Part shown: piece after piece, positions 1 to 7,253 of the stretch
How positions within the stretch are numbered: position 1 is the stretch's first letter
How the letters are laid out: each line of letters starts with the position of its first letter
Assembly: GCA_030739735.1 (NCBI GenBank)
Contig: JASLYQ010000009.1
Location: forward strand, 35,622-99,621
Length of the DNA: 64,000 nucleotides
Reading direction: 5' to 3'
DNA from: Alphaproteobacteria bacterium
Lineage (GTDB): Bacteria; Pseudomonadota; Alphaproteobacteria; UBA7887
The notes under the pieces: generated by a model
Database searches by the model: none
Told to the model about the DNA's origin: nothing
What the model saw: the letters and a program-made list of their open reading frames with translations, nothing else
Program-made: the position numbers and the translations under genes

Positions 1-1
1 C

Positions 2-1057
2 GTGGGCGAAGTCTGCTTCAATACCTCGATGACCGGTTATCAGGAGATCATCAGCGATCCCTCCTATGCCGGCCAACTCATCACCTTCACCTTTCCCCAT
101 ATCGGCAATGTCGGCAGCAACGAAGAGGATCTGGAAACCATCACGCCGGCCGCTCGCGGCTGTATCCTGCGTTGCGATATCACGGAGCCATCGAACTGGC
201 GCGCCAGCCGCCATCTCGATGCCTGGCTGGTCAACCATGGCCTACCCGGGATCGCCGGCGTGGACACGCGCGCATTGACCCAAATCGTGCGCAAAAGCGG
301 CGCCCCCAACGGCATTATCGCTCACAATCCGGACGGCCGGTTCGATTTAGAGACGCTGCGCCAGCATGCGGCCACCTGGCCGGGCCTCGAAGGCATGGAT
401 TTAGCGCGCGAGGTGAGCTGCAGCCAAAGCTACACCTGGGACCAGACCGCTTGGTCGCTCGAAGGCAGCTTCGGCCGTTTTAAAGGCTGCGGCCCCCATG
501 TCGTCGCAATCGATTTTGGCGCCAAACACAATATCCTGCGCTGCCTAGCAAGCGCCGGCTGCCGCGTGACGGTGGTACCGGCGGCGACGAGCGCCGAGGA
601 CGTGCTCGCCCACAAGCCGGACGGCATTTTTTTGTCCAACGGGCCAGGCGATCCTGCCGCCACCGGCAGCTACGCCGTGCCGGTGATCCGTGCCCTCTTG
701 GAGACCGCCATTCCCATATTCGGCATCTGCCTCGGCCATCAGATGTTGGCGCTGGCACTCGGCGCGCGCACTCGCAAGATGCGACAGGGCCATCGTGGCG
801 CCAATCACCCGGTCAAGGACCTGGCCACCGGCAAAGTGGAGATTACCAGCCAAAACCACGGCTTCATGGTCGATGCAGAGAGCCTGCCGGAAGGTGTGGA
901 GCAGACCCACATTTCGCTGTTCGACGGCACGCTAGAGGGTTTGCGCCTGACAGACAAGCCGGTGTTCAGCGTGCAACACCACCCCGAAGCGTCACCCGGA
1001 CCACGCGACAGTCACTACCTATTCGACCACTTTGTGGCGACGATCACAGGGTCCTGA
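2..1057 (+). CDS. carA: Carbamoyl-phosphate synthase small (glutaminase) subunit, 5' partial
   Basis: CarA hydrolyses glutamine and passes ammonia to CarB, making carbamoyl phosphate for pyrimidine and arginine synthesis in the cytoplasm. The visible 351 residues start inside the N-terminal CPSase domain ([14 protein letters not shown]) and end with a class I glutamine amidotransferase domain. The nucleophile is Cys243 in GICLGHQ; His327 and Glu329 lie in HHPEA (visible numbering). Family members are about 380-400 aa, so some 35-45 N-terminal residues lie before the window; the GTG at base 2 is an internal codon, not the true start. carB is not directly downstream, because the next gene is on the other strand. 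The family call is very secure. Confidence 0.97.
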   Translation: MGEVCFNTSMTGYQEIISDPSYAGQLITFTFPHIGNVGSNEEDLETITPAARGCILRCDITEPSNWRASRHLDAWLVNHGLPGIAGVDTRALTQIVRKSGAPNGIIAHNPDGRFDLETLRQHAATWPGLEGMDLAREVSCSQSYTWDQTAWSLEGSFGRFKGCGPHVVAIDFGAKHNILRCLASAGCRVTVVPAATSAEDVLAHKPDGIFLSNGPGDPAATGSYAVPVIRALLETAIPIFGICLGHQMLALALGARTRKMRQGHRGANHPVKDLATGKVEITSQNHGFMVDAESLPEGVEQTHISLFDGTLEGLRLTDKPVFSVQHHPEASPGPRDSHYLFDHFVATITGS

Positions 1058-1126
1058 GCGTTGTACCCCGAGGCGGTGACTTGCATCACAGCGTCTTGGC
1101 CGCTTCACGGTACAGTATCAGCAGTA

Positions 1127-1351
1127 TCAAATTTCGTCCTGAATAGCTGGCGCAGCCTTGCCGTCCAGCCCTTCGATCGCTGTGAACGGCCCAAGCTCGG
1201 CAACAGTTCTACTGCTCAAGCGAAGACGCAGCGCCGACCCGTACACCAGCGCGCAGCGATCGACCACCAACGATCCCGGCGCCGTACGGTCCGCATCGTC
1301 GGCAATGCCTTCGACCAGCCAAAATTCCAGTGCGGCTGACCGGCTGCAAAA
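1127..1351 (-). other. Unrecognised open frame in the carA/SDR gap (possible gene remnant)
   Basis: The 315-base gap between carA and the SDR gene holds a minus-strand open frame of 74 residues, stop to stop, with GC-rich third positions like the neighbouring genes (it contains ALEFWLVEGIADDADRTAPG). No ATG is in frame. A short ATG frame overlapping the SDR stop codon (ATGA) ends after five codons. This could be the 3' part of a decayed gene that once followed the SDR gene. I do not recognise a family. The rest of the gap shows no RNA gene or clear terminator. Confidence 0.25.
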
Positions 1352-1372
1352 TCACGCGCTACGTCGCCGCGC

Positions 1373-2131
1373 TCATGGCAATAGCACGCGGCAACCGTCG
1401 GCGACGAGGGCCTGCCCAGAGATAAACGAAGCGCGCTCACTGAGCAGGAAGGCGACTGCTTCAGCGATCTCGTCGGGCGTGCCGGTGCGCCCCATGGGAG
1501 TGTCCTGCATCATGTCTGCCCTCATCTCCGGACTCATGTCCACCGTCATGTCGGTATCAACGAGGCCGGGCGCGACGCTGTTGATGCGCACAGCCGGCGC
1601 TAGACCCGGCGCAATATTGCGCACGAAGGCGATCACACCAGCTTTCGACGTAGCGTACGAGATCAAGCGCGGTCGCGGCGCCAGGCCGGCGATCGAAGCA
1701 ACGCAGACAATACGCCCGAACCCACGCTCAAGCATGCCGTCCTTAACGGCCATCACCGAGAGAAAGACACCGTCGAGATTCGTCGCCATCAGCCGGCGCC
1801 ATTGCGCGAAATCCACCTCCGACTGATCGCCGACATCGGCGATGCCGGCATTGGCGACGAGCAAATCGATGGCACCGAGACCCGCCTCAACTTCTTCGAC
1901 CATAGCGCCGACCGCAGCTTCTTCCGAGACATTAGCGCGCACGACAAACGCTTTACGGCCCTCGGCCTCGACCAGATTCGCGGTCTCTCGCGCGCAAGCC
2001 TCATTGCCAACATAATTGACTGCCACATCGGCTCCGCCTCGCGCCAAATGCACGGCAACCGCCCGGCCGATACCACGGGAGCCCCCTGTTACCAGTGCTG
2101 TGCGCCCTGCAAATTCGCCGTCCGCCATCAT
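1373..2131 (-). CDS. SDR-family NAD(P)-dependent oxidoreductase (FabG-like)
   Basis: This is a 252-aa classical short-chain dehydrogenase/reductase, expected to oxidise or reduce a hydroxyl/keto substrate in the cytoplasm. It shows the cofactor motif TGGSRGIG near residue 16, the NAG motif, a serine in CVASIAG and the catalytic Tyr-x3-Lys in SYATSKAG, and ends with the usual SGQALVADG. The best relatives are 3-oxoacyl-ACP reductase-like enzymes, but the true FabG sits in a fab cluster, so the substrate is open. Two ATG codons are adjacent; an AGGAG site suits the second (2128) slightly better. It diverges from the TPR gene at 2202, leaving about 70 bases for both promoters. Confidence 0.93.
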   Translation of the reverse strand: MMADGEFAGRTALVTGGSRGIGRAVAVHLARGGADVAVNYVGNEACARETANLVEAEGRKAFVVRANVSEEAAVGAMVEEVEAGLGAIDLLVANAGIADVGDQSEVDFAQWRRLMATNLDGVFLSVMAVKDGMLERGFGRIVCVASIAGLAPRPRLISYATSKAGVIAFVRNIAPGLAPAVRINSVAPGLVDTDMTVDMSPEMRADMMQDTPMGRTGTPDEIAEAVAFLLSERASFISGQALVADGCRVLLP

Positions 2132-2201
2132 GCGCTCCTGCCGTCAGTCTTCAGATCGCGGCAACTTGACCGATCCCGCCACGCTCGGCAAGGTGCTCAG
2201 C

Positions 2202-2924
2202 ATGATACGGACACTTATCTCTCTGCTAGCCCTTGCCGTAAGCGGCCAAGCTGCGGCGCAATCGGAGGCGCTCCGCGAGCGCCACACCGAGGTTCAACGC
2301 CTGTTCCAGGTTGGACAGTACGAGCAGGCGCTGCCCCACGCCGAGCAAGCTGCCGAGATGTCGGCCGCGGAGTTTGGGACCACGCACCCGACCACCGCGG
2401 TGTTGTTGTTCAATCTCGCCGAAGTGCGCCGCTTCAGCGGCCATCTCGACCAGGCGCTGATAAGCTATGGCGAAGCGCTGGCGATCCGGGAGGCAGCCTT
2501 CGGCCCGGATCACCTGAAGACGGCGGACACCCTGAGCGCCATGGCGACGACGCATGATCTGCGTGGCGACATGGACACTGCCGAACCACTGCATGACCGG
2601 GCGCTGCGCATCATGGAGAGCATGCTGGAATCGCTGCAAAACGAGGCCAGCATGGCAAGGCGCCTGGCGCGCTCAGCCTCGATCTACCGCGCCCGCCGAC
2701 TCGCCAACAGGGCCATGGAATATCATCGCGACGGCAACCTCGAAGACGCCGAATGGCTGCTGCTGAGCGCCGCCAACGCTATCGAGACCAGCGACGGCGA
2801 GAACAGCCGCGAGCTAACGCCCGTGCTCACTAGCCTGGCACGCTTCCTGCACGCCACGGGACGGGGGGGCGAGGCCGAGGCGGTAGAGCAGCGGCTGGCA
2901 GCGCTGAATGCGCCATCTCGATGA
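2202..2924 (+). CDS. Secreted tetratricopeptide-repeat protein
   Basis: A 240-aa protein with a signal peptide (MIRTLISLLALAVSGQAAAQ, cleavage after AAAQ) followed by kinesin-light-chain-type TPR repeats: the pattern QVGQYEQALPHAEQAAE is followed by SGHLDQALISYGEALAI and RGDMDTAEPLHDRALRI. TPRs are protein-binding scaffolds; the periplasmic partner is unknown. The start at 2202 was chosen because it gives a clean signal peptide, whereas the frame upstream is antisense to the SDR gene. A last repeat (RDGNLEDAEWLLLSAANA) lies near residue 190. It appears monocistronic. Confidence 0.8.
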   Translation: MIRTLISLLALAVSGQAAAQSEALRERHTEVQRLFQVGQYEQALPHAEQAAEMSAAEFGTTHPTTAVLLFNLAEVRRFSGHLDQALISYGEALAIREAAFGPDHLKTADTLSAMATTHDLRGDMDTAEPLHDRALRIMESMLESLQNEASMARRLARSASIYRARRLANRAMEYHRDGNLEDAEWLLLSAANAIETSDGENSRELTPVLTSLARFLHATGRGGEAEAVEQRLAALNAPSR

Positions 2925-2942
2925 CGGCGCGAATCAGCTTGA

Positions 2943-3077
2943 CCTCCCCATGGCGTCGAAGCTCGCGTTGATCTTGGCGAGCACCAGCCGCGTGGTGATC
3001 AACTCCACGAGCAGACCATGCGGTCGCCCGACACCTACATGAACGACGTGCTCGTGTTCTTGAGCAGGCACCCCTGA
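2943..3077 (+). pseudogene. Possible hydrolase C-terminal remnant (weak)
   Basis: A 44-codon stop-to-stop frame downstream of the TPR gene ends in YMNDVLVFLSRHP, which resembles the last helix of alpha/beta hydrolases. No start codon or catalytic motif is visible. It lies in the 414-base gap 2925-3338, which also contains the histidine-kinase relic at 3137. I cannot rule out chance, because the opposite strand is also open here (2934-3116). Confidence 0.2.
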
Positions 3078-3136
3078 GGCCGAACCGACGATCCGACCAC
3101 ACCCGTTCATAGTCATGCAAACTATGTGTCCAGTAG

Positions 3137-3262
3137 CCGTTTGGCGAAGGCGTTGGGCTCGCTATCAGCCATGAGTTGATCGAGGCCATGGGTGGCAGAA
3201 TAGATTTCGACAAGGTGCCGGATAAAGGCAAACCCTTCTGGATAGAAATTTTGCTCGCCTAG
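3137..3262 (+). pseudogene. Relic of a histidine kinase C-terminus (HATPase G2 box)
   Basis: In-frame translation gives PFGEGVGLAISHELIEAMGG followed by RIDFDKVPDKGKPFWIEILL and a TAG stop. This is the G2 box and final beta strands of a sensor histidine kinase ATPase domain, whose family form is GxGLGLAI...LVEAMGG...G.GSTFW. A stop codon (3134-3136) sits immediately before the readable part, and no kinase sequence precedes it, so the gene is dead. It ends 76 bases from the end of the convergent URO-D gene. A second such relic lies on the other side of that gene at 4621. Confidence 0.75.
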
Positions 3263-3338
3263 AACCAGAACACGATCTTGCAAAAGTCGGTGGGCGAGTC
3301 GGAATCACCATCCAGCCTCCGCACGCAAAGGCTTCGCC

Positions 3339-4478
3339 TTACGACACATGACCACCGTAGCGGCGGGCCTCGTCGTACATGGCCAACACGTTAGCCGGGG
3401 GCACGTCGGGCTGGATGTTATGCACCGCTGTCAACACCAAACCACCGCCTTCACCCAGGGTGTCAATGATGTGGCGAGTCTCACAGCGCACCTCTTCCTC
3501 GTCACCCTGGGGCATTACGCATTGGGTATCGATACCACCCCAGAAGGCCATCTTGTCGCCGAAATCGCGCTTCAGGCGCTCCGGCTCCATGCCCTTGGCG
3601 GCCACCTGCACCGGGTTGATGGCATCGACGCCGATCTCGGCTAGGTCGTCGATCAGGTCGGCGACGGCGCCGCAGGAGTGGAACACCACCTTGACGTCAG
3701 CGGCCTGCTTGACCCGACCGATCACCTTGGCCTGGTGCGGCTTGATCATTTGGCGGTAGATCTGGGGACTAAAAACGGTCGTCTGCTGGGTCGACATATC
3801 GTCGCCGAAAAATACGATATCTATAAAATCGCCAGCCTCGGCGAGGGCGTTTTCCGCCACCCTGGCGCAATATTCGCTGCCGTGCTCCATCATCTGGTTG
3901 GCCATCTCGGGTCGCTTGTAGAGGTCGACCAGCCACTCGGCATAGCCGCGCAGGAATTGGGCCTCGTGAACCACGCCGAGGCGGATGTTGAGAATGATGG
4001 CGTGGTCACCAGCCTCCCGCAAAGCCTGAGCGCGCTCGCGAAAACCGCGGTAGAGCCCGGGATTGTCGGAATCCGGCCAATCGTGGCTTTCGACGTCTGC
4101 CAGCGTCGCACCTTTGTGCTGGAAGGGACCGCCGACGTTGAGATAGGGACCGTCGCCCGTTTTACCCCAGACGGCACCCCATTCGTCGACGAAGCTGTCC
4201 TCGTCGATGTCGCGTTGATAGCCACCCTCGTAGGGGCTGAGCGCAAGCAGTCGAGTGTCAACGTCAAAATAGTCGAGCACCGAGCTGTGGGGCACCGGGC
4301 AGCGCCCACGCCGCATGCCCATCTCGACATCGTGCTGGAGCCCCATGTGCCGCTTGAGCTTTTCGTATGCGGTGAAATAGACGGTGCTGGCATAGGTGCC
4401 ACCGAGGTCGACCGGTACCCGGTCCGGTTGTTGATGGTTGAGAGCGGCCAGAACACGCTCCCTGCGGGTCATGCTCAT
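3339..4478 (-). CDS. Uroporphyrinogen decarboxylase (URO-D) family protein, probably corrinoid methyltransferase-like
   Basis: A 379-aa URO-D fold protein. It belongs to the branch related to MtaA/CmuA-type methyltransferases rather than HemE: it begins MTRRERVLAALNHQQPDRVP, has FHSCGAVADLIDDL and AFWGGIDTQ, and ends with the HNIQPDVPPANVLAMYDEA pattern typical of that branch (GGxxL.p.H.i...vP.eN). Such enzymes move methyl groups between cofactors or demethylate substrates. No corrinoid protein gene is adjacent, so the substrate is unknown. Start chosen at MSMTRR because GGGG lies 9 bases upstream; a TTG five codons earlier or the ATG two codons later are alternatives. It stands alone on the minus strand between two kinase relics. 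Confidence 0.85.
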   Translation of the reverse strand: MSMTRRERVLAALNHQQPDRVPVDLGGTYASTVYFTAYEKLKRHMGLQHDVEMGMRRGRCPVPHSSVLDYFDVDTRLLALSPYEGGYQRDIDEDSFVDEWGAVWGKTGDGPYLNVGGPFQHKGATLADVESHDWPDSDNPGLYRGFRERAQALREAGDHAIILNIRLGVVHEAQFLRGYAEWLVDLYKRPEMANQMMEHGSEYCARVAENALAEAGDFIDIVFFGDDMSTQQTTVFSPQIYRQMIKPHQAKVIGRVKQAADVKVVFHSCGAVADLIDDLAEIGVDAINPVQVAAKGMEPERLKRDFGDKMAFWGGIDTQCVMPQGDEEEVRCETRHIIDTLGEGGGLVLTAVHNIQPDVPPANVLAMYDEARRYGGHVS

Positions 4479-4620
4479 TATCGTTATCCCCAATTTCGGG
4501 CCACCATCGCACCATGCCGGCCGGGAACCGCCTCCACCGCAACAGTGTAGCCAGCCGCAGCGGTGTCAGCAACTCCGGTCAGATTTTCACTATCTGAGAG
4601 AGCCTGACTCAAAAGCGTTC

Positions 4621-4707
4621 AATTCTATCAGACGCCAGCCGTTTGAGAGCATGGGCGGCAACCTAGACTTCGGCAGCGTCGTCAATAAGGGCGCACCTTG
4701 TGGATAG
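4621..4707 (+). pseudogene. Second histidine-kinase HATPase relic
   Basis: The frame reads NSIRRQPFESMGG, then NLDFGSVVNKGAPCG and stop. This again matches the G2-box end of a sensor kinase (compare LVESMGG.LDF.S..GKGTTF). It is cut before the final beta strand. The two relics share the order of motifs but not the same residues, so they are homologous rather than a recent duplicate. It lies 95 bases before the hydroxyacid dehydrogenase start, in a gap of 323 bases (4479-4801) that holds nothing else I recognise. Confidence 0.6.
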
Positions 4708-4801
4708 AGTTCCCGACCGCCTGAGAAATACGCGCCGCACCGGCGAAGTCGATGTATGCTTTATGCGCACAAGGTTGACCGATATCTCTTGGGAGTGGGT
4801 G

Positions 4802-5758
4802 ATGCGCAATGTAGCGGTCTTGGACGACTATCAGGGGGTGGTGCACGAGGTGGTCGACTGGTCGGGACTACCCGATGGGTTCTCGTTGAGCGTCTTTGAT
4901 GACCATCTCGACGACCAGGATTCTGTGGTGGCGCGGCTTGCGGACTTCGAGATCGTGGTCATGAACCGCGAGCGCACGCCCTTTCACCGCTCGCTGCTCG
5001 AAAGACTACCCAATCTTGAACTTCTGATCACCAACGGCATGCGTAACCTCTCGATCGACCTTGCGGCCGCGGCCGACCAAGGCATCACGGTATGCGGCAC
5101 GCGTATGCGTGGCAATGGCACGGCGGCGCTTACCTGGGGGCTGATCCTGAGTCTATTGCGCAATATCCCGCGCGAGGACCGCGGCATGCGCGAGGGCGGC
5201 TGGCAGACGACGCTGGGGCACGACCTTGCCGGGGCAACGCTGGGGATTGTCGGGTTGGGGCGCATCGGCGCTCAGGTGGCAAAGGTCGCCCAAGCCTTTG
5301 GCATGGAGGTCACGGCCTGGAGCCCGAACCTCACCGATGAGCGCACCGCCGAGGTGGGCGTCAGGCGTGTGGACAAGGCGACGCTGTTTGCAGAGGCTGA
5401 CGTTATTACCCTCCACATGGTGCTGAGCGAGCGCTCGCGCGGGCTTGTCGCGGCCGCGGACCTCGGACGAATGAAGAAGACGGCCTATCTAGTCAACACC
5501 TCTCGAGGGCCGTTGGTCGACGAGCATGCGCTGCTGCAGGTGCTGCGGAACGGCGACATTGCGGGTGCCGGCCTCGATGTCTACGACATCGAGCCGCTGC
5601 CTGCCGGACATCCTTTGCGCAGCTTGCCGAATACCGTTCTCACGCCCCATCTCGGCTATGTCACCGAGGAGAATTACAGTGTGAGCTTTGCCGACGCGAT
5701 CGAGAACATCATCGCCTGGAGCAAAGGCACGCCCGTACGGGTGCTGACAGAGGGTTAG
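4802..5758 (+). CDS. D-2-hydroxyacid dehydrogenase family protein
   Basis: A 318-aa NAD(P)-dependent dehydrogenase of the D-isomer 2-hydroxyacid family (SerA/GyaR/phosphonate-type fold), interconverting a 2-hydroxy acid and a 2-oxo acid. Seen: Rossmann motif GIVGLGRIGAQVA, catalytic Arg in NTSRGPLVDE, Glu in DVYDIEPLP and His in LTPHLGYVTEENY. The length suits the family. ATG 4802 was chosen since GGGAGTGGG lies just upstream and the N-terminus then matches the family (MRNVAVLDDYQG). The N-terminal 'DDYQ' start is common in the environmental clade of this family, whose substrate is not known. Confidence 0.92.
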   Translation: MRNVAVLDDYQGVVHEVVDWSGLPDGFSLSVFDDHLDDQDSVVARLADFEIVVMNRERTPFHRSLLERLPNLELLITNGMRNLSIDLAAAADQGITVCGTRMRGNGTAALTWGLILSLLRNIPREDRGMREGGWQTTLGHDLAGATLGIVGLGRIGAQVAKVAQAFGMEVTAWSPNLTDERTAEVGVRRVDKATLFAEADVITLHMVLSERSRGLVAAADLGRMKKTAYLVNTSRGPLVDEHALLQVLRNGDIAGAGLDVYDIEPLPAGHPLRSLPNTVLTPHLGYVTEENYSVSFADAIENIIAWSKGTPVRVLTEG

Positions 5759-5839
5759 AGCGAAATAGACGAAGCCGTTAACCAGCCGAGCTTTTGCCCT
5801 CTACCGCTGCCAGACCAGCTGACAACACAGAGCCCAGAC

Positions 5840-7132
5840 ATGGATTTCACTCTCCCCGACGATCTTGTCGATTACCTGGCGCGCCTTGATGCCTTCATCA
5901 AAGCCGAGATCGCGCCCTTGCAGGGGACAGACGACAACGAGCGTTTCTTCGACCACCGCCGCGAATGGGCGCGCACGGATTTCGAGGCCGGTGGCCTACC
6001 ACGCCCAGAATGGGAGGCACTGTTGGCGAAGGCCGTGCACCGCGCCGACAAGGCGGGTTTCTATCGCTTGGCCCTACCGTCGGAATTCGGCGGCAACGAC
6101 GGCTCTAATCTTTGGATGGCAGTGATTCGCGAGCATCTTGCGGCCAAGGGGCTGGGGTTGTTCAACGACCTGCAGAACGAGCATTCGATCGTCGGCAATT
6201 TTCCGGTCATACTTATGCTGCGGGACTTTGGCACGGAGGCGCAGAAGGCGGAGTTCATCGTCGGCGCGCTGGAGGGACGCTACAGCTTCGCCTTCGGCTT
6301 GACCGAGCCCGGTCACGGCTCGGACGCTACCCACATGGCGACGCGCGCAGTGCCTGAAAGCCGCAACGGTATTGACGGTTGGCGCATCGACGGTGCCAAG
6401 ATGTGGATCACTGGTATGCATCGGGCGAGCCATTGCGTTGTCTTCGCGCGCTCCGATGGCGATGCGGGTGACGCCCACGGCATCACAGCCTTCTTGGTGC
6501 CGCGCGAGACGCCGGGGCTGGTCATCGAGGAATATCTCTGGACCTTTAACATGCCGACCGACCACCCGCGCCTCTCCTTGAGCGATCTTTGGGTGCCGGC
6601 GGAGGCCCAGTTCGGCAAGCGCAGCAGAGGCCTTGCCTTAGCTCAGGCCTTTGTGCACGAGAACCGCATCCGCCAAGCCGCTTCATCCTTGGGTGCTGCC
6701 TGCTACTGCATCGAGGAGAGCGTGGCCTACGCCCGCACGCGCAAGCCCTTCGGCAAGGCGTTGGCCGGCAACCAGGCGATCCAGTTCCCTCTGGTCGAGC
6801 TCGCGACGCAAGCGGAGATGCTGCGCCTGCTGATCCGCAAAACCGCTTGGGAGATGGACCAGATGCCCCACCCCGAGGTCGAGAAGCGCCTCTCCGACAA
6901 GGTTTCGATGTGCAACTACTGGGCCAACCGCCTGGTCTGCGAAGCCGCCGACCGGGCCATGCAGGTGCATGGCGGCATCGGCTACTCGCGCCACAAGCCC
7001 TTCGAGCACATCTACCGCCACCACCGCCGCTACCGCATCACCGAAGGCGCCGAGGAGATCCAGATGCGCAAGGTCGCGGCATACCTGTTCGGTTATCTTG
7101 GCCCACGCCGCGACGAGCTAGGCCGGGTTTAA
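5840..7132 (+). CDS. Acyl-CoA dehydrogenase
   Basis: A 430-aa FAD enzyme introducing a trans-2 double bond into an acyl-CoA and passing electrons to ETF (the ETF-QO gene is at 23.0 kb). Domains: N-terminal helical part, a middle beta domain with FGLTEPGHGSDATHMATRA and KMWITGMHRA, and the C-terminal helical domain with MQVHGGIGYSRHKPFE and RITEGAEEIQMRK. It belongs to the ACAD10/11-like or FadE-type branch by its length and C-terminus; chain length preference cannot be read. The following gene, uvrD, is 121 bases away and unrelated. No thiolase or hydratase is nearby. Confidence 0.95.
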   Translation: MDFTLPDDLVDYLARLDAFIKAEIAPLQGTDDNERFFDHRREWARTDFEAGGLPRPEWEALLAKAVHRADKAGFYRLALPSEFGGNDGSNLWMAVIREHLAAKGLGLFNDLQNEHSIVGNFPVILMLRDFGTEAQKAEFIVGALEGRYSFAFGLTEPGHGSDATHMATRAVPESRNGIDGWRIDGAKMWITGMHRASHCVVFARSDGDAGDAHGITAFLVPRETPGLVIEEYLWTFNMPTDHPRLSLSDLWVPAEAQFGKRSRGLALAQAFVHENRIRQAASSLGAACYCIEESVAYARTRKPFGKALAGNQAIQFPLVELATQAEMLRLLIRKTAWEMDQMPHPEVEKRLSDKVSMCNYWANRLVCEAADRAMQVHGGIGYSRHKPFEHIYRHHRRYRITEGAEEIQMRKVAAYLFGYLGPRRDELGRV

Positions 7133-7253
7133 GGGACGGGCTTTTGTCGGCACACGCCCTGAACGGGAAAAATGAGCTGTAAAGGACCGTTTGCGGGCCA
7201 CCGCGCGCTCCATCTTTGCCTGTTCTACCCATCTTGTATACTCGATGCGCATT

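Noticed and set aside
2934..3116. Minus-strand 60-residue frame opposite the TPR-kinase relic gap
   Set aside because: No ribosome site and no recognisable motif.
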